This document shows, piece after piece, positions 43,580-52,027 of a stretch of DNA of 55,029 bases. How positions within the stretch are numbered: position 1 is the stretch's first letter; each line of letters opens with the position of its first letter. The position numbers and the translations under genes are program-made. Under the pieces are notes generated by a model. The model searched no databases. It was not told the DNA's origin and saw nothing but the letters and a program-made list of their open reading frames with translations. The stretch is from an uncultured bacterium (GTDB lineage: Bacteria; Bacillota; Clostridia; Christensenellales; Pumilibacteraceae), in NCBI GenBank assembly GCA_949744905.1, contig CATKCE010000060.1, forward strand, positions 1 to 55,029. The letters are read 5' to 3'.

Positions 43580-46575
43580 TGCTCAACACTTCCTTTTCTG
43601 TATTTGTCGGGATTTTTGTTTTCGTCGAGCTGGCGGAGAACCGTCCATACTATGCCCGCCGCAACAAGCAGACCCGCTATCACGTCGAACACTATAAGAC
43701 CGATCTTCCAGGGCGACATATCGTAATACGCGTACGCTCCGGGAGCCACGCCGTTGTACGCCGCGCTGTTTACTACGGTATAAGCTATATTCTTTATAGC
43801 CCTTCTCACAGCCCATTGAGCGGTGGCTGTGTCAAGGTCGTTGAGCTCGGTGGACCTCATGCCCATCCATAAATCGTTGCCCACTCTGTATCCGCAGTCC
43901 TTGCTCTTTGCGGCTCCGCTGGTAAAGTCGGTTATGACAAAGCCCTCGAAGCCCCATTCGTCGCGGAGCACTGTTGTCAAAAGCGCATAATTGTTGCCGC
44001 TGAATACGGGCCCCACGTAGTTCATAGACGTCATGTACGCGCCCGCCGCTTTAAGCGTTACCGTCTTTTGTCCGCCGGTCTCGCCGTCGTATATCCTCTC
44101 GGTGCATTCGGCGGTCTTTGTGCATATCTCAAAGCCTTTTAGGTAAAGCTCGCGCATGGATTGCTCGGTGGCGTAAACCTGGATATTGCTGCGGCTGTGG
44201 TCCATTTCGTTGAGAGCGAAATGTTTGATGTGGGCGAACAAACCGTTCTGGCGCGCGCCCGACACTATAGCGGCGCCTATCCTGCCGCTAAGCAAAGGAT
44301 CTTCCGAATAGTACTCGAAGTTTCTTCCTCCGAACGCGCTCCTATGGAGATTGACGGCGGGAGCATACCAGCCCTGTATTCCGTTGGTGAGTCCCTCCTG
44401 CCCGATCGCGAGGCCCATTTCGTATATGAGGTCTTCGTTGAAGGTCGCGGCGGTTATGGGAGACGACGCCCACGCGCACGCCACCACGTGCCCTACGGTA
44501 CCCGACCATGTGGCGGTAAGCCCCAAAGGTCCGTCGTTGTCCCCCGTGAGAGAAAGCCCTATTTTATCGTACGGCTGGGTCATGTACAGTCCGTAAGTTA
44601 TCACCGCGCTGATAGCCGCGGTATCTTTGAAGTCTATCTGGTCGAGAAGTTCTTCCCACAGCGGGTCGTCGTAACCGAGTCCCCTCAAAGAACTGAGCAT
44701 GAGTCCGTTGTCCTTTCCGGAAGCCGGCTTGTCTTTGCGGTACAAAAGCGCGTCGGGATTTTCCGTGCCGGATATCGCGTCGTTCTTGCCGTCGTATGCT
44801 GAGTTTGCCGCAACCACGTAATCGGGCGCCGCTTTATTTACGGGAGCCGACGGATACGTTCCGGCGAAATCGCCGCGCGACATCACGGTCATAAAATTGT
44901 CTTTGATATAACGGTTTATTTCGGGGAATCTGTTTTCCACGACTATTCCGTCGGACGGACGTTTGCCTACGGCGCGCGCCCCGTGTTTTACGTCCGCGTC
45001 GGTGTATACCAGCGTCTGTTCTATCTGAAAGGTGTCCGAGCCCCAGTCCTCGTGCGAGTTTTTGCCGAGATACACTTTGTATGTTCCGGCTTCCAGCACG
45101 TACCCGCCTTTATCGGTATAATATCCGCGGTCGTCGTAGCTTGCGAAATCTTCCCTCGATATACTCAAAGAAAACTCAACGCTGTCGTTCGCGGCAACGG
45201 TATATTTTCCGAAGTCTATCAATTCTTTGGCGGATTTTTCTATCTTGCTTCCGGTACGGTCGTACGGAGCTTCGAGATATATCTGCACGGTCTCTTTGAC
45301 TTCGCGCGAACTGCCGTTTGTTATCTTGCCTTCCACAATAAGATTGCGGCCTTCCAGTCTTACGCCGGTAAGTTTCTGGCTTATCCGCTCGTTGTCGTAA
45401 TGCAGTCCGTATCCGAAGGGATAAACAACCTGTTTATCGTAATCGAATCCCGTGTAATTGCCTGCGGCGGCTTCGGCGGCTGCAGTCTCGTAATAACGGT
45501 ACCCGACATATATCCCTTCTTCGTATTCAAAGAACTCGGTGCCGAGTTGCTCGGCTATATTAGTATATTTTCCGGTGGATACGTTGTTCCACGAGGGATC
45601 TTTGGTCTGGTCGGCAAGCCAAACGTCCACCGTTCTTCCCGACGGATTGACGTCGCCCGCCATTATCTCGGACATCGCCTGCAAACCTTTCGCCCCTGGA
45701 TTGCCCACCCAGAGTATGGCGTCTATATCGTTGTCCTCCGCAAGGGCTCCGATCTCCATTATATTGGAAAAATTGCAAATAACTACGACTTTGTCGCAAT
45801 TGGTCTTGGCAAACTGTATCATGCCTTTTTCGTGCTTGGTAAGTTGCAGACTGTGGTCCGCCTGTCCGCCGTCGTAAGGCTTAGCCCACATGTCGTCGCC
45901 TTCCAGTCCGAGTCGTCCTATAAAAACTACGCCCACGGTACCTTGACAGGACGCCTGTTTCCCCTCGTACACCGCGGGATCGAACTCGAATATCGTCATC
46001 ACGGTGGACGCGTCGTCCTTAAACCCTTCGGCGGACGATTTGAGTTCGGCGGGTCTCGCCGCTTCCAACGCCGACACGACTTCGGTGTTTAGCTTGTAAT
46101 TCATTTGCAGGGCTTCTTTGGGCGTGACCACGTAATCGTAATTCATATTGGTCGCCGCCGAACCCGCGCCGCCCCAAACCGGCGACACGAATCTGTACCC
46201 GAAAGGCGTCACTTCGGAATTTTTGGCAAGCGGTAAAACGCCGTTGTTTTTCAATAGCGTGACGCCTTCTTCGCCGACTTTCAGCGCAACCTTCGCAGCC
46301 TCGTTGCGCGACGCTTCCTCTATCTCGGTGGCGGGGTCGCCGTTATTCAGCGTGCCCGCGTCGGGATTGGGGAATTTAACGTCGTAGTACTCCGTGGCTT
46401 CGGGTGATACGCCGTCGATCTTTACGACGTGACGTCTTCCTCTGCCAAGCGCCATATCGAGCGATGCCGAATACGCGTTTGCCGCCATGGTCAACACTAT
46501 CCCGAGCACGCAGATCACCGCAATTATCGGTATCAGCACTACGCGGAATTTTTCGTTGCTCATCTTTGTCTTCAT
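43576..46575 (-). CDS. Membrane-anchored GH3 glycoside hydrolase with permuted domain order
   Basis: A 999-aa family-3 glycosidase. The usual C-terminal sandwich comes first (VALKVGEEGVTLLKNNGVLPLA, then ILWVGNPGAKGLQAMSEIMAGD). Next is a fibronectin-III-like domain (VKETVQIYLEAPYDRTG). The catalytic barrel comes last, with FAHIKHFALNEMD and the nucleophile strand GFVITDFTSGA. This permuted order is known in some rumen and clostridial GH3 beta-glucosidases. Hydrophobic spans at both ends (residues about 10-32, and IGLIVFDVIAGLLVAAGIVWTVL near the C terminus) suggest the enzyme body is held outside the cell by two anchors. Start ATG 46575 has GGAG eight bases upstream. The precise sugar is unknown. 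Its operon lies downstream of a two-component pair. Confidence 0.9.
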   Translation of the reverse strand: MKTKMSNEKFRVVLIPIIAVICVLGIVLTMAANAYSASLDMALGRGRRHVVKIDGVSPEATEYYDVKFPNPDAGTLNNGDPATEIEEASRNEAAKVALKVGEEGVTLLKNNGVLPLAKNSEVTPFGYRFVSPVWGGAGSAATNMNYDYVVTPKEALQMNYKLNTEVVSALEAARPAELKSSAEGFKDDASTVMTIFEFDPAVYEGKQASCQGTVGVVFIGRLGLEGDDMWAKPYDGGQADHSLQLTKHEKGMIQFAKTNCDKVVVICNFSNIMEIGALAEDNDIDAILWVGNPGAKGLQAMSEIMAGDVNPSGRTVDVWLADQTKDPSWNNVSTGKYTNIAEQLGTEFFEYEEGIYVGYRYYETAAAEAAAGNYTGFDYDKQVVYPFGYGLHYDNERISQKLTGVRLEGRNLIVEGKITNGSSREVKETVQIYLEAPYDRTGSKIEKSAKELIDFGKYTVAANDSVEFSLSISREDFASYDDRGYYTDKGGYVLEAGTYKVYLGKNSHEDWGSDTFQIEQTLVYTDADVKHGARAVGKRPSDGIVVENRFPEINRYIKDNFMTVMSRGDFAGTYPSAPVNKAAPDYVVAANSAYDGKNDAISGTENPDALLYRKDKPASGKDNGLMLSSLRGLGYDDPLWEELLDQIDFKDTAAISAVITYGLYMTQPYDKIGLSLTGDNDGPLGLTATWSGTVGHVVACAWASSPITAATFNEDLIYEMGLAIGQEGLTNGIQGWYAPAVNLHRSAFGGRNFEYYSEDPLLSGRIGAAIVSGARQNGLFAHIKHFALNEMDHSRSNIQVYATEQSMRELYLKGFEICTKTAECTERIYDGETGGQKTVTLKAAGAYMTSMNYVGPVFSGNNYALLTTVLRDEWGFEGFVITDFTSGAAKSKDCGYRVGNDLWMGMRSTELNDLDTATAQWAVRRAIKNIAYTVVNSAAYNGVAPGAYAYYDMSPWKIGLIVFDVIAGLLVAAGIVWTVLRQLDENKNPDKYRKGSVEQ

Positions 46576-46616
46576 TGTCCTCTCCTTATTCTTTTTTGCC
46601 GTACGGCTATGTAAGG

Positions 46617-46645
46617 AGTATAACAACCCGACTTTATACTTTCAA
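46617..46645 (-). promoter_or_regulatory. Promoter of the GH3 operon
   Basis: Minus strand TTGAAA (46640-46645), 17-base spacer, TATACT (46617-46622), located just after the upstream histidine kinase gene. The GH3 operon can therefore be expressed apart from the two-component genes. Confidence 0.7.
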
Positions 46646-46681
46646 TAACGGTAACGTAAACTCCGAATACACAACGCAAAA

Positions 46682-48019
46682 TCAAGCGTCGGCTCGTTTT
46701 ATCGGGAAGATTATGTTAAGATCGAACACTCCGCCCGACGCTTTTACCGAAACTTTTCCGCCGTATTTTTCCGCAATATAGATTATGCTTTTCAGTCCGT
46801 AACCGTGGTTTTCCTTATCCTTTTTGGTTGTCGAAGGCAATCCCCCCCCCGCGGTATAATCCAGTTCGCCCTCGTAATAATTATTTATATTAACCGTCAC
46901 AAAGTCTTTTACCTGCGACACGTTCAGCCCTATCGTGTGCTTATCGGTATCGGCTATCTTGCGCACCGCGGATATCGCGTTATCCACGGCGTTGCCGAAC
47001 ATGCTGTAAAGCTCGGCCTCGTTCATAAAGTTAAGAAGCGAACCGTCCGCCATGCACGTAAGACTTATATTGTTTTTATAGCAGTACAGACTCTTTTCGG
47101 TAAGTATCGTATCGAGAGCCTTGTTGCCGGTCTCCACTTCGCTGTCGTAAATGGATATCGCGTCGGCTATCTCGGATATGGCCGTCTCGTTTATGTTGTT
47201 GGCTTGTCCCAGTCTGCGTATCTGATGTTTGAGGTCGTGGCATTTTATGTTTATGAGTTCTATATTCTTTTTACTGGCTTCGTACTGCTCGCGGTATTCT
47301 TTTAGTATCTTGTTGACCGCGTTCAGTTCGTCCTCGGTGCGCACACTGCGCATCATGCCGAACAGCATATAAATTATAAAACAGCAACTCAGCGCATTGT
47401 ACATGTTAAAAGCCGTGATAAAGCCGTTGCCCATCCCGCCGTAAGCCGCCATGGAATTTACGAATATCGAAAGCGATATCGCTACCGCGCTCAGCACCAG
47501 CAAAGACGAATTGCGCAAATGCAGCCGCTCGTTTTTACGCATCTTGCCGCCCAGAAACAAAAAGAACAGATAATAAGAAATGTAATATATCGCAAAGGCG
47601 AATATCGCTCCGAACACGTTGCGCGCGGTAAATATCTCCGCCGTAGCCTGTTCGGTATATATACCGTACACGTCGTCGTTTAGCCCCGTAACAAGCAGGA
47701 CTCCGTTGCTGACGCAGTACGCGAAATGCTGTATAACGTACGCCACGGTAAGGCAGAACAGTATGTTGGGAATAGGCGCGTCGTAACACAATACGTGCAG
47801 CGCGAAGGTAAGAACGAAATACACCAAAAACACGACGGACAAACTTACTGCGCCCTCGGGCTTTAACGGCACAAAAGCCGCAAAGGCTACGCACGCGACA
47901 GCCGAAAGTATATACCGCAAAACAAAATACGACCGCTTGCGCAGTTTCAACGTAAACAGAAATTCCGCGGCAAGCAGTTCAAGCATAAACACGGGACGAT
48001 ATAAAACGAAATAGCTCAT
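46682..48019 (-). CDS. AgrC-like GHKL sensor histidine kinase
   Basis: A 445-aa kinase. About six membrane spans (residues 5-225) form the sensor and a coiled stretch leads to the HPK10-type phosphoacceptor box IKCHDLKHQIRRL (His about 261). The GHKL ATPase follows with the N box MFGNAVDNAISAV and the G box HGYGLKSIIYIAEKYGG. A run of nine G at 46842-46850 encodes Ala-Gly-Gly-Gly (residues about 390-393) ahead of the G box; a one-base slip would remove the last 50 residues including that box. It starts one base after the response regulator stop. No AgrB or AgrD gene is nearby, so the signal is unknown. Confidence 0.92.
   Translation of the reverse strand: MSYFVLYRPVFMLELLAAEFLFTLKLRKRSYFVLRYILSAVACVAFAAFVPLKPEGAVSLSVVFLVYFVLTFALHVLCYDAPIPNILFCLTVAYVIQHFAYCVSNGVLLVTGLNDDVYGIYTEQATAEIFTARNVFGAIFAFAIYYISYYLFFLFLGGKMRKNERLHLRNSSLLVLSAVAISLSIFVNSMAAYGGMGNGFITAFNMYNALSCCFIIYMLFGMMRSVRTEDELNAVNKILKEYREQYEASKKNIELINIKCHDLKHQIRRLGQANNINETAISEIADAISIYDSEVETGNKALDTILTEKSLYCYKNNISLTCMADGSLLNFMNEAELYSMFGNAVDNAISAVRKIADTDKHTIGLNVSQVKDFVTVNINNYYEGELDYTAGGGLPSTTKKDKENHGYGLKSIIYIAEKYGGKVSVKASGGVFDLNIIFPIKRADA
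46842..46850 (-). repeat. Nine-base homopolymer inside the histidine kinase gene
   Basis: Nine consecutive C on the plus strand (G in the coding strand). In this assembly the reading frame is on. It lies in the ATP-binding domain coding region. Confidence 0.9.
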
Positions 48020-48020
48020 A

Positions 48021-48716
48021 TCATTTTACCCCGCAAAGGTAATCGGTAAGTTCCTGTTCGAATTTCGCCTTTCTCGGATAACTTATTAGCAATTTGTTTT
48101 TCGCAACTACCGCATAGTTGCCCTCTATTGCCGAAACGTGCCGGAGATTTACGAGATAACAGTTATTGCATCTTACGAAAAGTTTGTCGTCCAGCAACTC
48201 CTCAACGCTCTTTAACGTGCCGTAAGAGATTATCTTGCCGTCGGGCGTATTGTAAATTATTTTGTGGTTCATTATCTCGACGTAATACACGTCGTTAACG
48301 CTCAGCTTTATGCGGTCGTTGCCGGAACGCACCACGACTGCGCGGCTTTCGCGCGTTTTAAGATGGTTTAAAGCGCGAGTAAGTTTTAATGAAAAATCGG
48401 CGTAAGACACAGGCTTTACTATAAAATCGAACGCCGAGACTTCGTAGCCTTTTACCGCGAACTTAGCCATATTGGTGACAAAGATTATGCTGATTTCCTT
48501 ATCTGTCTCGCGCAGTTTGCGCGAAGCCGACATGCCGTCGAGATACGGCATGTCTATATCCATGAACACGATATCGTATACCGGCTTGTAATCGGTAAGA
48601 AAATCCACCGCGGTCTTAAATACGTCCACCGAAAATTCCGCGTCGAATTTTTCGAGATACCGCGATAAAACATCGCTCTCGCGCCGTTCGTCTTCAACAA
48701 TGGCTATACGATACAT
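48021..48716 (-). CDS. LytTR-type response regulator (AgrA-like)
   Basis: A 231-aa regulator. The receiver domain has the acidic pair IVEDER, the phosphoacceptor in FMDIDMPYLDG, and the VTNMAKFAVKGYEVSAFDFIVKP switch region. The LytTR DNA-binding domain follows (VYYVEIMNHKIIYNT, FVRCNNCYLVNLRHV). I start at ATG 48716 (MYRIAIVEDE); the track's earlier codon adds 12 unlikely residues. It is transcribed from a consensus promoter with a long leader that contains a perfect 24-bp palindrome. It is paired with the GHKL kinase encoded one base downstream. LytTR proteins bind direct repeats upstream of targets; the GH3 operon just beyond is a candidate. Confidence 0.93.
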   Translation of the reverse strand: MYRIAIVEDERRESDVLSRYLEKFDAEFSVDVFKTAVDFLTDYKPVYDIVFMDIDMPYLDGMSASRKLRETDKEISIIFVTNMAKFAVKGYEVSAFDFIVKPVSYADFSLKLTRALNHLKTRESRAVVVRSGNDRIKLSVNDVYYVEIMNHKIIYNTPDGKIISYGTLKSVEELLDDKLFVRCNNCYLVNLRHVSAIEGNYAVVAKNKLLISYPRKAKFEQELTDYLCGVK

Positions 48717-48758
48717 ATGTCCCATCCGTTCCGCAAATATGTTTTTATACACACGAGT

Positions 48759-48782
48759 TTATTACGGCGGCCGCCGTAATAA
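48759..48782. promoter_or_regulatory. Perfect 24-bp palindrome in the response-regulator leader
   Basis: The half-site TTATTACGGCGG is followed immediately by its exact reverse complement, giving a GC-rich centre with AT-rich ends. It lies between the promoter and the start codon, where it could be a dimeric repressor operator or fold as an RNA hairpin with no loop bases to spare. Confidence 0.8.
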
Positions 48783-48798
48783 CATCTACCCGAATTTA

Positions 48799-48827
48799 AT
48801 TATATTTGCCGACGCGGATTTTGTCAA
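48799..48827 (-). promoter_or_regulatory. Promoter of the first two-component system
   Basis: Minus strand TTGACA (48822-48827), 17-base spacer, TATAAT (48799-48804); consensus at both boxes. The M23 peptidase gene ends just upstream. Confidence 0.85.
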
Positions 48828-48841
48828 TAAAATTTCCCGTA

Positions 48842-49783
48842 TCAGCTCCATATACGGCGGTCGACGGATCTGTACTCTCCGTTTTCGTCCTTTTGCGCGG
48901 TTACGCGGTACGACGACAAAAACCGCGTAAGAGCGTAAAGGTCCACCCAAATCTCCTTACTGCCTTTTTCCTGCTCGGGAGAGAATATGAGCTGTAATCC
49001 GAAGTGCAGATGCGGGCGGCACGACTTCAAATTGACGTTTTCGCGGTCGGAATAGCCGGTCACGCCCAAATATCCTATAACGTCGCCCGCTTCTACCCGC
49101 TTTCCTTTTTCCATGCCGGCGGCAAAAGGACGATCCTTGCGAAGATGCGCGTAATAATAATACCGTAAAGTATCGTCGCTGCGTATGCCTATACGCCAGC
49201 CTCCGTATCTGTTCCAGCCGCATTCGGTCACCGTGCCGCCCTCCACCGCGAGAATAGGAGTGCCCACGCTCCCCATTATGTCGTGCCCGAGGTGCTTGCG
49301 CTTGTACCCGAAACTGCGCGACGAACCGAAGTCGTCGTAATGGCTGTACCAGTGTCCCGCCGCCAAAGGAAAACAGCACCTGAGTCCGCGTCCTTTTTCG
49401 CCGGTATTTTCGTTTACATAGTCGCCGACCATACCGCGCAGTACCGCTCCGTACGAAGCGCGCAGATACTCGGCATAATCGCTTCGGGGCATTATGTCGG
49501 ACATCTTTTCGCCGCCGCGCAGACGCTTTACCAGAGCGTCGAGCGTCTTGCGGTCGTTCTTTACCGAAAAGCGGTTGCCGTTTTTAAGCGCGAGATACGC
49601 CACCGCGTCGGAAAAATCATATCCGCTTTCTCCGCCGTAAAATTCTCCGTCGTATTTCATACACTCTTTCAAAGCCCACTCGCTGGCGTTGAAATCCACC
49701 CATTTTATCTGCGGAGCGTACGAGTACCCCGCCGCCGTAAACATGACCGCGCAAAGCGCTAAAACGGAAATTATCTTTTTCAT
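48842..49783 (-). CDS. Secreted M23-family metallopeptidase
   Basis: A 313-aa peptidase with a signal peptide (MKKIISVLALCAVMFTAAGYSYA). The N-terminal 130 residues are unassigned. The M23 (LytM/gamma-type) domain begins near residue 155. Zinc ligands are visible in KHLGHDIMGS (H and D) and PHLHFGLQ (HxH), with the usual YYYAHLRK strand between. It should cleave peptidoglycan cross-bridges or act in wall remodelling outside the membrane. The arrangement resembles the spore-engulfment and clostridial envelope M23 proteins, but nothing proves a sporulation role. The ATG has no clear Shine-Dalgarno. It is divergent from the histidinol-phosphatase gene and upstream of, in the same direction as, the two-component genes. 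Confidence 0.92.
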   Translation of the reverse strand: MKKIISVLALCAVMFTAAGYSYAPQIKWVDFNASEWALKECMKYDGEFYGGESGYDFSDAVAYLALKNGNRFSVKNDRKTLDALVKRLRGGEKMSDIMPRSDYAEYLRASYGAVLRGMVGDYVNENTGEKGRGLRCCFPLAAGHWYSHYDDFGSSRSFGYKRKHLGHDIMGSVGTPILAVEGGTVTECGWNRYGGWRIGIRSDDTLRYYYYAHLRKDRPFAAGMEKGKRVEAGDVIGYLGVTGYSDRENVNLKSCRPHLHFGLQLIFSPEQEKGSKEIWVDLYALTRFLSSYRVTAQKDENGEYRSVDRRIWS

Positions 49784-49828
49784 ACGTTTTAGTGTGCACT
49801 TTTATACCGTCGTTTTATACGCGCTCGG

Positions 49829-49857
49829 TTGACGCCGTTTGCGCGCGGTGATATAAT
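49829..49857 (+). promoter_or_regulatory. Promoter of the histidinol-phosphatase gene
   Basis: TTGACG (49829-49834), 17-base spacer, extended -10 TGATATAAT with TATAAT at 49852-49857. A leader of about 25 bases carries AAAGGAGG. Confidence 0.8.
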
Positions 49858-49890
49858 ATCCGAGTAAGATACGTTAAAGGAGGCGCTTAC

Positions 49891-50682
49891 ATGACGGCGG
49901 ACAACCACGTGCACACCCGCTTTTCGCCCGACGCGAAAGGCGACCCCGAAGAATTCGTGTTGCGGGCGATAAAGCTCGGCTTAAAGCATATCGCCTTTAC
50001 CGAACACGTCGATCTCCTTTATAAAAGCGACCCGTCGTTTGTAATGTGCGACCTCGACGAATACTTCGGCTATGCGCGCGGGTTGCAAAACAGATACTCG
50101 GATAAAATATATGTTTCCGTAGGCCTCGAAGTGGGCTATACCGCGCAAAACAAAAATCTTAACGCCGATATCATAAACCGCTACCGCCCCGACTACGTTA
50201 TAAATTCCGTGCACGAAGTCGGCGGCGTCGACTGCTGGTTCGATTCGTATTTCAGCGGCAAAACGCCGGAAAAAGCCGCGCGGGAATATTTTGAAGCGGT
50301 GCTGTCGTCGCTAAACGCTCCGTATCCTTTCGACGCCGTGGGACACGTCGGTTACGTCGCACGCAACGCCCCTTACGACATGCCGCTCGCAAAGCTCGCC
50401 CCCGACCTTATAAACGAAATTTTCCGTACGGCAGTCGCCGCGGATAAGATCGTGGAAATAAACGCGAGCTGTCCCGTAACACGGGGCGTCACCGTACCGT
50501 GCGCGGAAGTATTCGGCATGTACGTAAACGCGGGCGGAAAAAAAACGTGCTTTGCGTCCGACGCGCATAACCCCTCGGATATCGGGCGCGGATACGACGC
50601 TTTTACAAAACTGTGCGCAACTGCGGGCATCGCCACGCAAACGGTAAAACAAAACGGCAAAGAAACGTCTCTGCCGCTTTGA
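49891..50682 (+). CDS. hisJ: PHP-type histidinol-phosphatase
   Basis: A 263-aa PHP-domain enzyme of the HisJ/HisK class that hydrolyses histidinol phosphate (EC 3.1.3.15), the penultimate step area of histidine synthesis. Metal motifs are DNHVHTRFSPDAKG, AFTEHVDLL, VGLEVGY, NSVHEV, DAVGHVGYVAR, and FASDAHNPSDIG. Length matches the family (about 260-270 aa). The ATG has AAAGGAGG seven bases upstream. It stands alone, convergent with the second two-component pair. hisH and hisF are 24 kb away in the other orientation, so the pathway genes are dispersed here. Confidence 0.9.
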   Translation: MTADNHVHTRFSPDAKGDPEEFVLRAIKLGLKHIAFTEHVDLLYKSDPSFVMCDLDEYFGYARGLQNRYSDKIYVSVGLEVGYTAQNKNLNADIINRYRPDYVINSVHEVGGVDCWFDSYFSGKTPEKAAREYFEAVLSSLNAPYPFDAVGHVGYVARNAPYDMPLAKLAPDLINEIFRTAVAADKIVEINASCPVTRGVTVPCAEVFGMYVNAGGKKTCFASDAHNPSDIGRGYDAFTKLCATAGIATQTVKQNGKETSLPL

Positions 50683-50707
50683 GATATCCATATTACGGTC
50701 GCGCGCG

Positions 50708-52027
50708 TTAATCCGCCGCCATATTTTTCTCCGCGCCGTTTTTGGGTATGGGAATAAGGATATTGAGATTAAACATATCGCCGTCGGCGCGCATCGTAAA
50801 ATTGCCGCCGTATTTTTCTATTATGGCGCGCATGCTCTTTGTTCCGAATCCGTGATAAAGTTTATTCGACTTTGTGGTCTTGGGCAACCCGCGCTCGAAG
50901 TCGAGTTTGCCGGTAAAGCAGTTTTCAAGGTGTATAAACACCATAGACCGCGATTCGCGCACCATTAAACTTATTACGCGCTTTTCGGTGTCCTCCACGT
51001 TGGAAACCGCCTCTATGGCGTTGTCGATGGCGTTTTCAAACAGCGAATACACGTCGATTATGTTCATAAAGCCCAACAAGCCGCCGTCCACTATGCGCTC
51101 GAATCTTATGTTCTTCTGCTCGCACAGCAGACTTTTTTCAATGAATATGACGTCCAGGACCTCGTTGCCGGTCTTTACCGTCATATCGTACAGCGAAGCC
51201 GATCTTTCAAGATCGGATATCTGCTCGGGCGAAAGAATATTTTTCAGCGCGCGTAGCTGGTGTTTTACGTCGTGCATCTTGATATCCACCATTTCTATCG
51301 TCTTTTTGGATATTTCGTACTGCACTTTTTCTATGTAATGCAAATGTTCGCTAAGCCGGTATTCGTGCTCGCGCCGACCGGACTTTATCATGCTCATTTG
51401 GATATATAAAGTAAACACGCAACACAGTATGTCGTAAAAAGCGTACACGAGATACAACGCCGTAGTTATGTCGTTTGGCGAGTACTGGAATATCATCGTG
51501 TAAAGTATCAAGGGGACGGAAAGAAACACCACCTGTTTTCCGACAAGATATTCTTTTTCTATCTGCGAAAAACTCTTGCGGAATAAAAAATACGCGCCGA
51601 CGTATATGCAAACAAGCATTACAACGTAAACCGCGCCGCTGATAACGTCGCCTGCGCGCGCCGTCAGCAGTATCCGGAACACTTCGCTTATCTTGTACGC
51701 GCCGTGTTGCAACGAATACGCGGCTATTCCGAAAAACAGCGCGATAAAAACGTCGGTATCAAAACAGAAATACACCGCGGCAAAAGATACCGCAAAGTAT
51801 ATAAGGTATTCCATTATGGACACGTAGTCCAAAAAAGCGTTGTCCGTATTTACGCGGCTGCGGATAAAGCCCCAAAAAAACGACAGCGCGAACAAAGCGA
51901 CGACCATTCCGACAACGCGCCAAACAAAACGGCGGCGCCGTTTGAGCGCGGTCACAAATACGGCGCAACTCAGTATCAGCTCTATAACGTATCCGTGCCG
52001 CGTAAAAAAGTCCAAAATAACTTTCAT
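50708..52027 (-). CDS. Second AgrC-like GHKL sensor histidine kinase
   Basis: A 439-aa paralogue of the kinase at 46.7 kb. Six or so membrane spans (residues about 8-220) are followed by the box VDIKMHDVKHQLRALK. The GHKL domain has LFENAIDNAIEAV (N box) and HGFGTKSMRAIIEKYGG (G box). At the place where the first kinase has the G9-coded triple glycine, this one reads FERGLPKTTKSN without a homopolymer. It overlaps its response regulator by four bases. The signal is unknown and no autoinducer genes are nearby. It converges with the histidinol-phosphatase gene with only 25 bases between and no evident terminator. Confidence 0.92.
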   Translation of the reverse strand: MKVILDFFTRHGYVIELILSCAVFVTALKRRRRFVWRVVGMVVALFALSFFWGFIRSRVNTDNAFLDYVSIMEYLIYFAVSFAAVYFCFDTDVFIALFFGIAAYSLQHGAYKISEVFRILLTARAGDVISGAVYVVMLVCIYVGAYFLFRKSFSQIEKEYLVGKQVVFLSVPLILYTMIFQYSPNDITTALYLVYAFYDILCCVFTLYIQMSMIKSGRREHEYRLSEHLHYIEKVQYEISKKTIEMVDIKMHDVKHQLRALKNILSPEQISDLERSASLYDMTVKTGNEVLDVIFIEKSLLCEQKNIRFERIVDGGLLGFMNIIDVYSLFENAIDNAIEAVSNVEDTEKRVISLMVRESRSMVFIHLENCFTGKLDFERGLPKTTKSNKLYHGFGTKSMRAIIEKYGGNFTMRADGDMFNLNILIPIPKNGAEKNMAAD

